From Alphaproteobacteria bacterium (GTDB lineage: Bacteria; Pseudomonadota; Alphaproteobacteria; Caulobacterales; Maricaulaceae): a DNA stretch of 52,373 nt. Where the stretch lies: NCBI GenBank assembly GCA_016124665.1, contig WGNH01000041.1, forward strand, positions 1 to 52,373, in the 5' to 3' direction. A program made the translations under genes and the position numbers. Within the stretch, counting starts at the first letter, position 1. Each line of letters begins with the position of its first letter. Positions 9,268 to 19,182 of this stretch are shown one piece after another. The notes beneath the pieces were generated by a model. The model saw only the letters and a program-made list of their open reading frames with translations, was not told the DNA's origin and ran no database searches.

Positions 9268-10668
9268 TTACGCCTGCATCGTCCAGCCTTCGACGCCCAT
9301 GGACGCCTGCCGGATGGCTTCCGTCATGGTCGGGTGAGGGTGGGAGGTGCGGGCGATATCTTCCGACGACGCTCTGAATTCCAGCGCCAGGCAGAGCTCG
9401 GCGATCATCTCGCCAACGCCCTTGCCGATCATGTGTGCGCCGAGCAATTCGTCGGTCTCCGCATCCGCCAGCAGCTTCACCATGCCATCGGTTTCATGGT
9501 TTGCGCGGGCGCGGGAATTGGCCATGAAGGAGAATTTGCCGGTCTTGTATTTGCGGCCCTCGTCCTTGAGCTGCTCTTCCGTCGCACCCACCGAGGCAAT
9601 CTCCGGATTGGTATAGACGACGCCCGGAATGGCCCCGTAATTGACATGCCCGGCCTTGCCGGCAATGCGTTCGGCACAGGCTGTGCCTTCATCCTCGGCC
9701 TTGTGGGCCAGCATCGGGCCATGGGTGCAATCCCCGACCACCCAGACGCCATCCGCGCTGGTCCGGAAATGATCATTCGGAATGAAGCCGCGCTTGTCGG
9801 TTTCAATGCCAACCGTCTCAAGCCCCAGCCCTTCGGTGAAGGGACGGCGGCCAATGCAGACGATAGCCACATCTGACTCGAAGGACTTTTCCTTGCCCCC
9901 GTCTGCGGCTTCGGTTGACACCGTCAAACCCGCATCGGTCTTGTCGATGCCGGTGACCTTGCGCGAGAGTTCGAAGGTAAAGCCCTGCTTCTTGAAAATG
10001 CGCTGGGCCTGCTTGGCGATTTCGGCATCCATTCCGGGGAGAATGCGGTCGAGATATTCGATCACGGTCACTTGGGACCCCAGACGCCGCCAGACAGATC
10101 CCAGCTCCAGGCCGATAACCCCTGCGCCAATGAGGACGAGTTTTTTGGGAACCTCTTTCAGTTCCAGCGCACCGGTGGACGAGACAATGCGCTCCTCGTC
10201 AATCTCGACGCCGGGCAGAGGCGTCACCTCCGAGCCCGTGGCGATCACGATGTTTTTCGTCTCGAGCGTCTGCTTGCCGTCGGGCCCGTCGACCTCGACC
10301 TTGCCCTTGCCGGCAATGCGCCCGGTGCCGCGGATATGGTCGACCTTGTTCTTCTTCAGAAGGAAGGCGACGCCTTCGGTCAGGCCCTTCACGGCCTCGG
10401 CCTTGCCTTCCATCATTTTCGGCAGATCATAGCTCAGCCCGTCGACCTTGATGCCCAGCCCCTCGAAATCCTTCGCGGCAGCTTCATATAATTCCGATGA
10501 ATGCAGCAAGGCTTTGGACGGAATGCAGCCGACATTGAGACAGGTGCCGCCCAGCGTCTCGCGCTTGTCGATGCAGGCGGTTTTCAGGCCCAGCTGCCCG
10601 GCGCGAATGGCGCAATTATAACCACCCGGTCCGCCACCGATTATGACGACATCATAGACTTCGGACAT
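9268..10668 (-). CDS. lpdA: Dihydrolipoyl dehydrogenase (E3)
   Basis: FAD enzyme that reoxidises dihydrolipoamide on the E2 subunits of 2-oxo acid dehydrogenase complexes and makes NADH. Length 466 is normal. FAD motif GGGPGGYNCA (11-20), redox-active Cys43 and Cys48 (GGTCLNVGCIPS), a second nucleotide motif GAGVIGLELGS, and the catalytic His445-Glu450 pair in HPHPTMTE near the C-terminus are all visible. It lies on the same strand as sucB and sucA but is separated from sucB by the divergent MarR operon and a membrane-protein gene, so it probably has its own promoter. GGAG lies 8 bases before the ATG. Confidence 0.97.
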   Translation of the reverse strand: MSEVYDVVIIGGGPGGYNCAIRAGQLGLKTACIDKRETLGGTCLNVGCIPSKALLHSSELYEAAAKDFEGLGIKVDGLSYDLPKMMEGKAEAVKGLTEGVAFLLKKNKVDHIRGTGRIAGKGKVEVDGPDGKQTLETKNIVIATGSEVTPLPGVEIDEERIVSSTGALELKEVPKKLVLIGAGVIGLELGSVWRRLGSQVTVIEYLDRILPGMDAEIAKQAQRIFKKQGFTFELSRKVTGIDKTDAGLTVSTEAADGGKEKSFESDVAIVCIGRRPFTEGLGLETVGIETDKRGFIPNDHFRTSADGVWVVGDCTHGPMLAHKAEDEGTACAERIAGKAGHVNYGAIPGVVYTNPEIASVGATEEQLKDEGRKYKTGKFSFMANSRARANHETDGMVKLLADAETDELLGAHMIGKGVGEMIAELCLALEFRASSEDIARTSHPHPTMTEAIRQASMGVEGWTMQA

Positions 10669-10766
10669 GGGGAAGCTCCTGAACTGGATGAAACGGGACG
10701 CGTTTGCGATTCACGCTCGTTTAGCGCCAATCCAGACACGCTTCCACCCCTGTTTAACGCTCGATC

Positions 10767-10797
10767 TTGACAGTAGTTGAATATTAAATTATTAATA
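10767..10797 (+). promoter_or_regulatory. Promoter with overlapping palindromic operator for the oxidoreductase-MarR operon
   Basis: TTGACA (10767-10772), 17 bases, TATTAA (10790-10795) is a near-ideal sigma-70-type promoter, the best in the window. TATTAA-ATTA-TTAATA (10782-10797), an exact 6-bp dyad, overlaps the spacer and -10. MarR-family proteins bind AT-rich dyads of this kind, and a MarR gene is the second gene of the operon. Autorepression is the natural inference. Confidence 0.65.
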
Positions 10798-10825
10798 GTT
10801 TAGCGTTTAATTATTGAGGTCTGTC

Positions 10826-11971
10826 ATGTCATCCTCCCGCCGCCGCTTTCTGCAGATTCTTGGCAGTTCGGCCGTCATTTTGGCGGCGGCCGGAACCGGT
10901 TTTGTGATGACCCGGGAACCGGTTAGCGCGCGCGCACCCTGGCGGAATGCGGGGCAATATCCCGACCCCATGCGACGCGCTTTGTCCTGGGCCATTCTCG
11001 CCCCCAACCCCCATAACCGGCAACCCTGGATCGTCGACCTGATCAGCGAAACCGAGGCGGTGCTTTATTGCGATCCGGACCGCCGGCTTCCCGCCACCGA
11101 CCCTTATGACCGCCAGATCACGATCGGTCTGGGTTGTTTTCTGGAACTCTTCCGGCAAGCCGCTGCCGAGGACGGCCTCAACGCAGGGATCGAGCCTTTT
11201 CCTGATGGCGGGAATGAAACGCATCTGGATGCGCGCCCGGTAGCCCGTTTACAACTCACCGAAGGAGCAATGCCCGATCCCCTGTTTGCGTTCGCGCTCG
11301 ACCGTCACACCAATCGCAACCCATATGACACGGACCGGCCCGTGCCACAGGCCGCCCTTGACACGATGACCGTTGCATCGGGCGGTCAGCTCACGTGTGG
11401 CTATTCTGCCGGGGGCACGCAACGGGATCGACTGCGGTCGCTTTGTTGGGCGGCGAGCGAGATCGAGCAGACGACGGCACGGACATGGCAAGAAAGCCTC
11501 GACCTGATGCGAATCGGCAAACGCGAAATCAACGCCAATCCTGATGGCATTGCGATACCGGGAGCCAGTATGGAAATTCTGAATGGTGCCGGGCTCTTCA
11601 CCCGGACCACACTGGGTGAGCCAGGCAGCATCGCCTATCAACAAAGCCTTGATATGCAGCGCGGCTGGGCGGAAACAGCCATGGCCTTCTTCTGGATGAG
11701 CACGGAAGGCAATTCGCGGTTGAATCAACTGGTTGCCGGACGCGGATTTCTGCGGGCTGCACTGGCGGCGACACAGGATGGGCTTGTGTTGCAGCCGATG
11801 AGCCAGTCGTTGCAGGAATACCCTGAGATGGCGGCGCTGTATGAAGAGGTCCACCGTGCGCTGGCACCGGAGGGGCACACGCTGCAAATGCTGGTCCGGC
11901 TCGGCTATGCGCGCGCCGTTGCACCGTCACCGCGCTGGCCAATGGAGACTCGTCTGCGTCAGACGGTCTAA
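10826..11971 (+). CDS. Tat-exported nitroreductase-like oxidoreductase (Acg family)
   Basis: Predicted periplasmic FMN-binding protein of 381 residues. The N-terminus has a twin-arginine signal (SSRRRFLQILGSS) followed by a hydrophobic stretch to about residue 30. The mature part shows Acg/nitroreductase-type motifs NPHNRQPWIVDL and DRHTNRNPYDTDRP. Acg proteins are nitroreductase relatives whose substrate is unknown. The ATG at 10826 has GAGGT (10816-10820) in front and starts exactly at the signal peptide, so the upstream TTG at 10814 is not used here. The following MarR gene is 9 bases away. An AT-rich promoter region with a palindrome precedes the gene. Confidence 0.82.
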   Translation: MSSSRRRFLQILGSSAVILAAAGTGFVMTREPVSARAPWRNAGQYPDPMRRALSWAILAPNPHNRQPWIVDLISETEAVLYCDPDRRLPATDPYDRQITIGLGCFLELFRQAAAEDGLNAGIEPFPDGGNETHLDARPVARLQLTEGAMPDPLFAFALDRHTNRNPYDTDRPVPQAALDTMTVASGGQLTCGYSAGGTQRDRLRSLCWAASEIEQTTARTWQESLDLMRIGKREINANPDGIAIPGASMEILNGAGLFTRTTLGEPGSIAYQQSLDMQRGWAETAMAFFWMSTEGNSRLNQLVAGRGFLRAALAATQDGLVLQPMSQSLQEYPEMAALYEEVHRALAPEGHTLQMLVRLGYARAVAPSPRWPMETRLRQTV

Positions 11972-11980
11972 TCTGGGCGC

Positions 11981-12433
11981 ATGAGCGAATCACCCGCCAC
12001 TCCCGATGCCATTTATGAGGCCCTGCTCCAGATCGCCATAATCGACCAGCTCGCCTCGACAGCCTTCGAGCGCGTCCTGCCGGACGGGCTGAAGCTGTCG
12101 CAGTTCGGTCTTTTATCGCACCTGTCCCGAATGGGGGGGCAATGGAGTCCGGCGCGGCTCGCCAACGCCATGCAGGTCACCCGCGGGGCGATTACCAATA
12201 CGATTCACCGGCTGGAAAAACGCGGGCTGGTTGCGATCGAGGCCGACCCGTCGGACGGACGGGGCAAGCTGGTCTCGATCACGCCGGCGGGCACGCGAAT
12301 GCAGAAAAAGGCGGTCGAAACGGCCCTGCCGCATTTTGCTTTCCTGTCGGAGCGTTTCTCTCAGGCGGACATGATGACCGCCCTGCCTTTCCTCAATGCA
12401 CTTCGCGAATCTCTCGACCGGGCGAGAGACTGA
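11981..12433 (+). CDS. MarR family transcriptional regulator
   Basis: Protein of 150 residues with the MarR fold: an N-terminal dimerisation helix, then a winged helix (LSQFGLLSHLSRMGGQWSP, LANAMQVTRGAITNTIHRLE) and a wing with the family signature DPSDGRGKLVSITPAG. It lies 9 bases after the Tat oxidoreductase gene and is very likely co-transcribed with it. The dyad at 10782-10797 over the operon promoter is its obvious candidate site. No cysteine sensor is apparent; the inducer is probably a small phenolic or electrophilic compound by family analogy. The start has no strong Shine-Dalgarno sequence. Confidence 0.93.
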   Translation: MSESPATPDAIYEALLQIAIIDQLASTAFERVLPDGLKLSQFGLLSHLSRMGGQWSPARLANAMQVTRGAITNTIHRLEKRGLVAIEADPSDGRGKLVSITPAGTRMQKKAVETALPHFAFLSERFSQADMMTALPFLNALRESLDRARD

Positions 12434-12448
12434 GGCACTCCACCCGGC

Positions 12449-12886
12449 CTATTCAAGAATGCCGCCGGCACTGGCCGACCGGGCCAGCCAGAAAAAGCCG
12501 AGAATGGACAGGAAGATGACGCCGGAGAAGATCACCGATCCGATACCGCCCATCATTTCCATCGCATTGGTGAAGCCATAGCTGTAAATGGCTCCGATGA
12601 CGAAGCTGATCAGGCTGATGAGGAACAATAGCGACGCTGCCTTCTTCCGCATCAGCAGAAGCACGGCACCGGCGACAGCGCCCCAGACCGATATCGCCCA
12701 GGTCGCGACATACCAGGCCGGAAAGCCGTAGAAATAGGCGAGCTGTTCCTCGGTGAAGGCCGACATGTAGAAATCGAGCCGCAATTGTGTGGCGCTGTAA
12801 TCAAACGCGCCCATGGCAAACCATAGCAGGCCGATCACAGACAGAATCCAGAACCAGACGGGTGTTTTTGTGCGTGTATCAGACAT
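12449..12886 (-). CDS. Four-pass membrane protein of unknown function
   Basis: Protein of 145 residues with four hydrophobic spans (about 11-30, 57-79, 84-102 and 113-132) and a short polar N-terminus rich in Thr and Lys. It resembles small uncharacterised alphaproteobacterial membrane proteins; no catalytic motif is seen. The gene converges on the MarR gene with a 15-base gap and lies downstream of sucB on the same strand, behind a GC-rich hairpin. The start ATG at 12886 is preceded by GGGGAGGGTCAATC, a good ribosome-binding site. Function unknown. Confidence 0.75.
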   Translation of the reverse strand: MSDTRTKTPVWFWILSVIGLLWFAMGAFDYSATQLRLDFYMSAFTEEQLAYFYGFPAWYVATWAISVWGAVAGAVLLLMRKKAASLLFLISLISFVIGAIYSYGFTNAMEMMGGIGSVIFSGVIFLSILGFFWLARSASAGGILE

Positions 12887-12946
12887 GATTGACCCTCCCC
12901 TGAAGCCGGCAAGTTAGCGCGAAATCCCTTCTTTGGGGAGGGGTTT

Positions 12947-12966
12947 CTCCCCCGCGAGCGGGGGAG
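12947..12966 (-). terminator. GC-rich hairpin downstream of sucB
   Basis: CTCCCCCGC (12947-12955), GA, GCGGGGGAG (12958-12966): a perfect 9-bp stem starting 8 bases past the sucB stop. No T tract follows on the minus strand, so it may stabilise the mRNA 3' end or act with Rho instead of being a classic intrinsic terminator. Its CTCCCC/GGGGAG core recalls the arm of the repeat at 39441-39466. Confidence 0.5.
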
Positions 12967-12974
12967 GGCTGCGA

Positions 12975-14675
12975 TCAGATATCAAACAAAAGCCGCTGCG
13001 GGTCCTCGAGGGCTTCCTTGACGCGGACGAGGAAAGTGACCGCTTCCTTGCCATCCACGATGCGATGATCATAGGACAGGGCCAGATACATCATCGGGCG
13101 GATCACCACCTGACCATTCTCGGCCACCGGACGCTCCTGGATCTTGTGCATGCCCAGAATGCCCGATTGCGGGGCGTTGAGGATGGGTGTGGACAGGAGC
13201 GAACCGAAAATGCCGCCATTGGAGAGGGTGAAGGTAGCGCCCTGCATCTCGTTAATTGAGAGCTTACCATCGCGCGCCTTGGTGCCGAGTTCGATGATCT
13301 TCTTTTCGATATCGGCGAGCGACATCTGGTCAGCATCGCGGACCACCGGCACGACCAGGCCGCGCTCGGTCGAGACCGCTACGCCCATGTCGTAGTAATT
13401 CTTGTAAACAATCTCGTCGCCATCAATCTCGGCATTGACGTTCGGGATTTCCTTCAGCGCATTGACACAGGCCTTCACGAAGAAGCTCATGAAGCCGAGC
13501 TTCACGCCGTGCTTGGCGACAAAGGCGTCCTGATGGGTCTTGCGCGCCTTCATGATGGCGGACATGTCCGCCTCGTTGAAGGTGGTGAGCATGGCGGCGG
13601 TGTCCTGCGCCTCTTTCAGTCGGCGGGCGATGGTCTGGCGCAGGCGGGTCATCTTCACCCGCTCCTCACTGCGATCGCCGGACTCAGGTGATGAAGGCTT
13701 GTCCTTGTCCTCAGGCTTGGCCGCCGGTTCGGGGGAACGGGCGCCGGCCTCGACGGCTTTCAGGGCATCGCCCTTGGTGACCCGGCCGTCGCGGCCCGTG
13801 CCCTCGACCTTTGCCAGATCGAGATCGTTTTCCTCGGCGATGCGCGCTGCCGACGGCATGGCCTTCGCTTCGGACGAAGAGGCAGGCTTATCGTCCGTCT
13901 TGCCTTCCGCTTTGGCGTCTTTTTCCTGTTGATCCTTTTCCGGCGCATCGGCTTTCGCCGCGCCGCCTTCCCGGATGCGGGCGATGACATCGCCGGGCGC
14001 GACCATATCGCCCTCTTCGGCCTTGCGCTCTTCCAGAATGCCATCCACCGGGCATGGCACTTCAACGGCGACCTTGTCGGTCTCGATCTCGACCAGCGCC
14101 TGGTCCTTCTTCACCGCCGCGCCGACATCGACCAGCCAGGCACCGACCGTGCCTTCGGAGACGCTTTCCCCCATTTCCGGGATTTTGGCATCGACGAGGC
14201 TGCCATCGCTGTCTGAACCCTCCCGGGCGGCATCGTCATCTTTTTCCCCGGAATCGTCATCCGCGGAGGCCTCATCCCTAAAATCTTCATCCCCGGAGGC
14301 CTCATCAGTAGATTCGTCCTTTCCGGTTTCCTTACCGGACTCGACAGACTTGCTGTCGTCGCTGTCCTTGCTGTCGTCGTCTGACGCCTCGTCCTCCCCG
14401 GACGAGTCACCGGAGTCTGCCGCTTTTTTGCCTTCGCCGCTGTCTTCGCCCACAACCGCCAGCCGGGCGCCGATTTCAACCGTCTCGCCTTCAGCCGCGA
14501 CGATCTGGGTCAGGATACCATCTTCCTCGGCCCGCACCTCGATGGAGACCTTGTCGGTCTCCAGCTCGACCAGAATGTCGTCTTTCCGGACGGTGTCGCC
14601 TTCGGAAAAATTCCAGCTGCCAACCGTGGCTTCGGAGACGGATTCACCCAGTTCGGGGACGTTGATATCAGTCAT
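12975..14675 (-). CDS. sucB: 2-oxoglutarate dehydrogenase E2, dihydrolipoyl succinyltransferase, with two lipoyl domains
   Basis: E2 core of the 2-oxoglutarate dehydrogenase complex, which transfers the succinyl group from lipoyl-lysine to CoA. At 566 residues it is far longer than the usual near-400. Domains in order: lipoyl 1 (1-77, Lys42 in ETDKVSIEV); a linker at 78-160 made almost only of Asp, Glu, Ser, Gly and Lys; lipoyl 2 (161-236, Lys201 in ETDKVAVEV); an Ala/Lys/Glu linker; the peripheral E1/E3-binding domain (273-309); and the catalytic domain (about 337-566) with SYDHRIVDG holding His537 and Asp541. It lies 25 bases after sucA. The SucB identity rests on that neighbour and on the succinyl-type lipoyl motif. 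Confidence 0.96.
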   Translation of the reverse strand: MTDINVPELGESVSEATVGSWNFSEGDTVRKDDILVELETDKVSIEVRAEEDGILTQIVAAEGETVEIGARLAVVGEDSGEGKKAADSGDSSGEDEASDDDSKDSDDSKSVESGKETGKDESTDEASGDEDFRDEASADDDSGEKDDDAAREGSDSDGSLVDAKIPEMGESVSEGTVGAWLVDVGAAVKKDQALVEIETDKVAVEVPCPVDGILEERKAEEGDMVAPGDVIARIREGGAAKADAPEKDQQEKDAKAEGKTDDKPASSSEAKAMPSAARIAEENDLDLAKVEGTGRDGRVTKGDALKAVEAGARSPEPAAKPEDKDKPSSPESGDRSEERVKMTRLRQTIARRLKEAQDTAAMLTTFNEADMSAIMKARKTHQDAFVAKHGVKLGFMSFFVKACVNALKEIPNVNAEIDGDEIVYKNYYDMGVAVSTERGLVVPVVRDADQMSLADIEKKIIELGTKARDGKLSINEMQGATFTLSNGGIFGSLLSTPILNAPQSGILGMHKIQERPVAENGQVVIRPMMYLALSYDHRIVDGKEAVTFLVRVKEALEDPQRLLFDI

Positions 14676-14700
14676 GGCTTTCGTGTCCTTCGTATCGGGA

Positions 14701-17679
14701 TCAGGCGAGCGCTTCGTCGATCAGGGCGGATTGTTCGGATTTGTGTGCCGCGGCGGTGCCGGCAGCGGTCGAGGCGGCGGCCGAGCGGCCGGCATATTTC
14801 GGACGGGCCTGCTGGCTGCCGGTCTGCATCAATACCCAGTCCAGAGTCGGCTGGATAAAGGTCCAGGCCCCCATATTCTGGGGTTCCTCCTGACACCAGA
14901 CCAGTTCGGCATTCGGGAAACGCTGGAATTCCAGCAGCATGGAGCGGGCCGGGATGGGATAGAATTGCTCGATCCGCAGGAGATAGACATCATCAATGCC
15001 CTTTTCCTCGCGCGCCTCAAGCAGGTCGTAATAGACCTTGCCCGAACACATCACGACGCGGCGGATTTTTTCGTCGGCGACGAGCTTCAGGCTGGCCACT
15101 TCGGACGCGCCTTCCGGCCGGTTGGACGAATCGGCATCATCCCACAAGACACGGTGGAAGGAGGAGCCCTCCCCCATGGCGGCAAGTGTGGAAATACATT
15201 TCTTGTGCCGCAACAGCGACTTCGGCGTCATCAGGATCAGCGGCTTGCGGAAGCCGCGATGGATCTGGCGGCGCAGAATGTGGAAATAGTTCGCCGGTGT
15301 TGAACAATTGGCGACCTGCATATTGTCCTGCGCGCAAAGCTGCAGGAAGCGTTCGAGGCGGGCCGACGAATGTTCCGGACCCTGTCCCTCATAGCCATGC
15401 GGCAAGAGCATGACGAGGCCGGACATGCGCAACCACTTGCGTTCCCCTGCGGCGAGGAACTGGTCGATGATGACCTGGGCGCCATTCACGAAATCGCCGA
15501 ACTGGGCTTCCCACATGACCAGCGTGTTGGGCGCCGACAGAGAGTAACCGTATTCAAAACCCAGGACCGCTTCTTCCGACAGCAGGGTGTCGATGACTTC
15601 ATAGCGGATGGGCTCTGTGCCCAACTGGTTGAGCGGGGTGTATTTCTCGCCTGTCGTCTGGTCGATGATGTGGGAATGGCGCTGCGAAAAGGTGCCGCGG
15701 CCACTGTCCTGACCGGACAGACGCACCGGGAAGCCTTCATCGAGAAGCGTGGCAAAGGCAAGGCTTTCGGCTGTGGCCCAGTCGAGGCCTTCCCCGGCCT
15801 CAATGGCGCTGCGGCGGCCTTCCAGCACGCGGCGCAGCGTCTTGTGGACATCAACATCTTCAGGAATTTCGGTCAGCTTGTGACCCAGATCCCGGAGTTT
15901 CTGTTCGGGAACCGAGGTTTCCCCGCGGCGGTCATCCTCTTCGGGAAGACCGAGACCCGACCAGACGCCATCCAGCCAGTCCGCATCCTTCGGCTTGAAA
16001 TCCTTGCCCTTCTCGAATTCGGCATCGAGAAAATCATCAAATTCACGCGCCATCGCATCGGCATCGGCCTCGGTCAGAACACCTTCGGCGACGAGGCGCT
16101 GCTGATAGAGCTCCCGCGTGGTCGGATGGGATTTGATGATCTGGTACATTTGCGGCTGGGTGAAGGACGGGTCATCGCCTTCATTATGGCCGTAGCGTCG
16201 GTAGCAGAACATGTCGACAATGGCGTCCTTGCCGAAAAGCTGGCGGTATTCGGTTGCCATTTTCGCGGCATAGACCACGGCTTCCGGGTCATCGCCATTC
16301 ACGTGGAAGATCGGCGCCTGCACCATCAGGGCGACATCCGACGGATAGGGCGAGGAGCGCGAATCCTTCGGGTCGGTGGTAAAGCCGATCTGGTTGTTGA
16401 CGATGAAGTGGATGGCCCCGCCCGTGCGGTGTCCCTTCAGCCCGGACAGGCCGAAGCACTCCGCGACAATGCCCTGCCCGGCGAAGGCGGCATCGCCATG
16501 CAGAAGCAGCGGCATGACCTGGCGTGAGGTGTTGGCGTCATCGCCCTGCTCGCGGCGGTATTTGGTCTGTTTGGCGCGGGCCTTGCCGAGCACGACGGGA
16601 TCAACAGCCTCAAGGTGAGACGGGTTGGCGGTGAGGGAAAGATGGACGGTATTGCCATCAAATTCACGGTCCGAAGAGGCGCCGAGATGATATTTCACAT
16701 CGCCGGAACCGAATTCGCCGCCTTGCGTCGAGCCGCCCTGGAATTCGTGGAAAATCTGGTGATAGGGCTTGCCCATAACGGCGGCCAGGACATTCAGCCG
16801 GCCACGATGGGGCATGCCGAGAATCATGTCGCTGACGCCCATCTGGCTGCCACGCTTGATGATCTGCTCCAGCGCCGGGACCATGGATTCGCCGCCATCA
16901 ATGCCGAAGCGCTTGGTGCCGGGATAGCGTTTGTGCAAAAAGCGCTCGAAGGCTTCGGCCTCGACCAGGCGTGAGAAGATGGCCTTTTTGCCGTCCGGTG
17001 TGAAATTCACGCCCTTGTCCGGCCCTTCAAAGCGCTCCTGCAGCCAGGCTTTTTCCTGCGGGTTGGAAATGTGCATGAACTCCACGCCTAGCGTGGAACA
17101 ATAGGTGCGCCGCAAAATGTCCAGCATTTCGCGCGGTGTGGCGGTTTCCAGACCGAGATAGCCATCAATGAAAATCTCGCGGTCCATATCCGCGGCCTCA
17201 AAGCCATAGGATTGAGGCTGCAGCTCCGGCTGCGGGCCGAAATCCGACATGGACAGGGGATCCAGATTGGCCGCGAGATGGCCGCGCATGCGATAGGCAC
17301 GGATCATCATGATGGCGCGGATGGAATCCTGCGTGGCCTTGCGGACCTCGGCCGGATCGGCGCCGGGCAGGCGTTCGGCAACCTTCTCGATCAGGGCCGG
17401 TTCGGCGGCACCATCTATGGCGCCCAGCGCCGAGGTCAGATCACCATTTGTCTCACGCGGCCAGTCGGCGCGTTTCCAGCTGGCGCCGCGGGCGGCGCGG
17501 CCGGAAGCGGCGCGGTCGGTGTCATTGTCCTCGAAATATTTGCGCCATTCATCCGGCACGGAAGACGGATCAGCCGACCAGCTGGCGGCCATCTGTTCGA
17601 CATAGAGGGCATTGCCGCCATAGAGGAAGGAGGTGTCGAGGAAGTCCTGATTACGATCAGTGCGCTTTGCGTCTGACAT
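14701..17679 (-). CDS. sucA: 2-oxoglutarate dehydrogenase E1 component
   Basis: Thiamine-diphosphate enzyme that decarboxylates 2-oxoglutarate and succinylates the lipoyl arms of SucB. Length 992 is normal. The N-terminal E2-binding segment [13 protein letters not shown] is present. Family signatures follow: [20 protein letters not shown], the active-site region [15 protein letters not shown] and the C-terminal transketolase-like domain with [20 protein letters not shown]. The ATG at 17679 has AGGAATA upstream. A 138-base gap separates it from sucD, which leaves room for a separate promoter, although none is obvious. Confidence 0.98.
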   Translation of the reverse strand: MSDAKRTDRNQDFLDTSFLYGGNALYVEQMAASWSADPSSVPDEWRKYFEDNDTDRAASGRAARGASWKRADWPRETNGDLTSALGAIDGAAEPALIEKVAERLPGADPAEVRKATQDSIRAIMMIRAYRMRGHLAANLDPLSMSDFGPQPELQPQSYGFEAADMDREIFIDGYLGLETATPREMLDILRRTYCSTLGVEFMHISNPQEKAWLQERFEGPDKGVNFTPDGKKAIFSRLVEAEAFERFLHKRYPGTKRFGIDGGESMVPALEQIIKRGSQMGVSDMILGMPHRGRLNVLAAVMGKPYHQIFHEFQGGSTQGGEFGSGDVKYHLGASSDREFDGNTVHLSLTANPSHLEAVDPVVLGKARAKQTKYRREQGDDANTSRQVMPLLLHGDAAFAGQGIVAECFGLSGLKGHRTGGAIHFIVNNQIGFTTDPKDSRSSPYPSDVALMVQAPIFHVNGDDPEAVVYAAKMATEYRQLFGKDAIVDMFCYRRYGHNEGDDPSFTQPQMYQIIKSHPTTRELYQQRLVAEGVLTEADADAMAREFDDFLDAEFEKGKDFKPKDADWLDGVWSGLGLPEEDDRRGETSVPEQKLRDLGHKLTEIPEDVDVHKTLRRVLEGRRSAIEAGEGLDWATAESLAFATLLDEGFPVRLSGQDSGRGTFSQRHSHIIDQTTGEKYTPLNQLGTEPIRYEVIDTLLSEEAVLGFEYGYSLSAPNTLVMWEAQFGDFVNGAQVIIDQFLAAGERKWLRMSGLVMLLPHGYEGQGPEHSSARLERFLQLCAQDNMQVANCSTPANYFHILRRQIHRGFRKPLILMTPKSLLRHKKCISTLAAMGEGSSFHRVLWDDADSSNRPEGASEVASLKLVADEKIRRVVMCSGKVYYDLLEAREEKGIDDVYLLRIEQFYPIPARSMLLEFQRFPNAELVWCQEEPQNMGAWTFIQPTLDWVLMQTGSQQARPKYAGRSAAASTAAGTAAAHKSEQSALIDEALA

Positions 17680-17817
17680 TTTTATTCCTGCTTGGCCGAA
17701 CCCCCGCTGGTTCGCCTGTTGTCCATGTTTCCGGTGAGCCTACCCCCTTGTAAACCCGTAACCGGACCGGGTGAGGGCTGATTGTGCGCCGTCACCCATT
17801 GAAAATTGTCTATATGG

Positions 17818-18723
17818 TCAGCCTTTCAAGACCTCGACCATGGTGGTGCCAAGCCGGGCCGGGCTGTCTGAGACCGTGATTCCGGCCGATTTCATGGCCT
17901 CGATCTTGTCTTCCGCGCCACCCTTGCCGCCGGAGACCACCGCACCGGCATGGCCCATGGTCCGGCCCGGAGGCGCCGTGCGGCCGGCAATGAAGCCGAC
18001 AACCGGCTTGGAGCGGCCCTTTTTGGCTTCGGATTTGAGGAATTCAGCGGCCTCTTCTTCCGCCGAGCCGCCAATCTCGCCGATCATGACGATGGATTTT
18101 GTCTCGTCATCGCCGAGGAAAAGTTCGAGGCAATCAATGAAATTGGTGCCGTTCACCGGATCGCCGCCAATGCCGATGCAGGTGGACTGGCCGAGACCGA
18201 CATCCGAGGTCTGCTTGACCGCTTCATAGGTCAGCGTGCCGGAGCGTGAGACCACCCCGACCGTACCGCGCTTGTGGATATGGCCCGGCATGATGCCGAT
18301 CTTGCATTCGCCCGGCGTGATGACGCCCGGACAGTTCGGGCCGACAAGGCGCGATATTGTGCCGGTCAGGGCGCGTTTCACCTTGATCATGTCGGAAACC
18401 GGTACGCCTTCGGTGATGGTGACGATCAGCTCGATCCCGGCGTCAATGGCTTCCAGAATGGCATCACCGGCAAAAGGCGGCGGCACATAGATGACGGAAG
18501 CGTTCGCGCCGGTGGCCTCGCGCGCCTCGCCGACCGTGTCGTAGATCGGCAGGGACAGGCTGGAATCCTCATCCCCGTGCCAGGTCTGGCCGCCCTTGCC
18601 CGGCGTCACACCGCCAACCATCTGCGTGCCATAGGTCATGGCCTGTTCGGTGTGGAAAGTGCCATTGCGGCCGGTGAGGCCCTGGCAGATCACTTTGGTA
18701 TTCTTGTCTACGAGTACGGCCAT
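17818..18723 (-). CDS. sucD: Succinyl-CoA synthetase (ADP-forming) alpha subunit
   Basis: Alpha subunit of succinate-CoA ligase, which carries the phosphohistidine intermediate between succinyl-CoA and ADP/GDP. Length 301 is slightly above the usual 290. The CoA-binding Rossmann start ([19 protein letters not shown]), the [20 protein letters not shown] signature and the active His258 in [13 protein letters not shown] are visible. It is 12 bases downstream of the thioesterase gene. Unusually, it does not follow sucC directly: two other genes and a structured repeat lie between the two subunits. Confidence 0.98.
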   Translation of the reverse strand: MAVLVDKNTKVICQGLTGRNGTFHTEQAMTYGTQMVGGVTPGKGGQTWHGDEDSSLSLPIYDTVGEAREATGANASVIYVPPPFAGDAILEAIDAGIELIVTITEGVPVSDMIKVKRALTGTISRLVGPNCPGVITPGECKIGIMPGHIHKRGTVGVVSRSGTLTYEAVKQTSDVGLGQSTCIGIGGDPVNGTNFIDCLELFLGDDETKSIVMIGEIGGSAEEEAAEFLKSEAKKGRSKPVVGFIAGRTAPPGRTMGHAGAVVSGGKGGAEDKIEAMKSAGITVSDSPARLGTTMVEVLKG

Positions 18724-18735
18724 AGTATTCGAACC

Positions 18736-19182
18736 TCAGGCAGCTTGTTTTGTTTCAATCGGATGGCGCTCAAACGCCAGGATGCGGGACGTGTAGGTTT
18801 CCGGCAGCGGGATCGGACGGCGGGTTTTGGCATCCGCGCACACATAGGTCATGGTGCCTTCGGCCAGAAGTTCATCGCCCCGGAAAATACCGAAGGCATA
18901 ATCCACCGAAGAGGTGCCGAAACGCTTGCAGCGGAAGCCGATCTGGATGAGTTCGTCGAGACGGGCCGGGCTGCGGAAATTGCAATTGGCATTGACCGTG
19001 AAGAAATCGAAGCCCGCTTCCAGCGTCTGGTCCCACATCAGATCATTGGCGCGGAAATACTCGGTCACGGCATGATCGACGAAGACAAAATAATTGGCGT
19101 TGAACACAATCGCCTGCGGATCGACCTCGGCCCAGCGCACCCGGTGTTCGTGGAAAAAGGTGAAATCGGAGCGGTTGGTCAT
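18736..19182 (-). CDS. Acyl-CoA thioesterase (4HBT hotdog family)
   Basis: Hotdog-fold thioesterase of 148 residues that should hydrolyse an acyl-CoA. The family motif VDPQAIVFNANYFVFVDHA spans about residues 19-37; Asp20 is the position of the usual catalytic Asp. The rest of the hotdog core follows (FFTVNANCNFRSPARLDE, FGTSSVDYAFGIF). It lies between sucC and sucD and overlaps the upstream small membrane-protein gene by four bases (ATGA). Its place in a succinyl-CoA operon suggests a role in CoA release or overflow, but substrate preference cannot be read. A second, different thioesterase of the same fold is encoded at 37788-38216. Confidence 0.88.
   Translation of the reverse strand: MTNRSDFTFFHEHRVRWAEVDPQAIVFNANYFVFVDHAVTEYFRANDLMWDQTLEAGFDFFTVNANCNFRSPARLDELIQIGFRCKRFGTSSVDYAFGIFRGDELLAEGTMTYVCADAKTRRPIPLPETYTSRILAFERHPIETKQAA

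Noticed and set aside
13975-15303. 442-residue serine-rich plus-strand frame over sucB and sucA
   Set aside because: The serine runs are the antisense reading of the Asp/Glu/Ser linker of SucB. No family match or start signal.
17698-17714. CGAACC/GGTTCG hairpin upstream of sucA as a riboswitch or terminator
   Set aside because: A 6-bp stem without further conserved structure or T tract; not enough to call.
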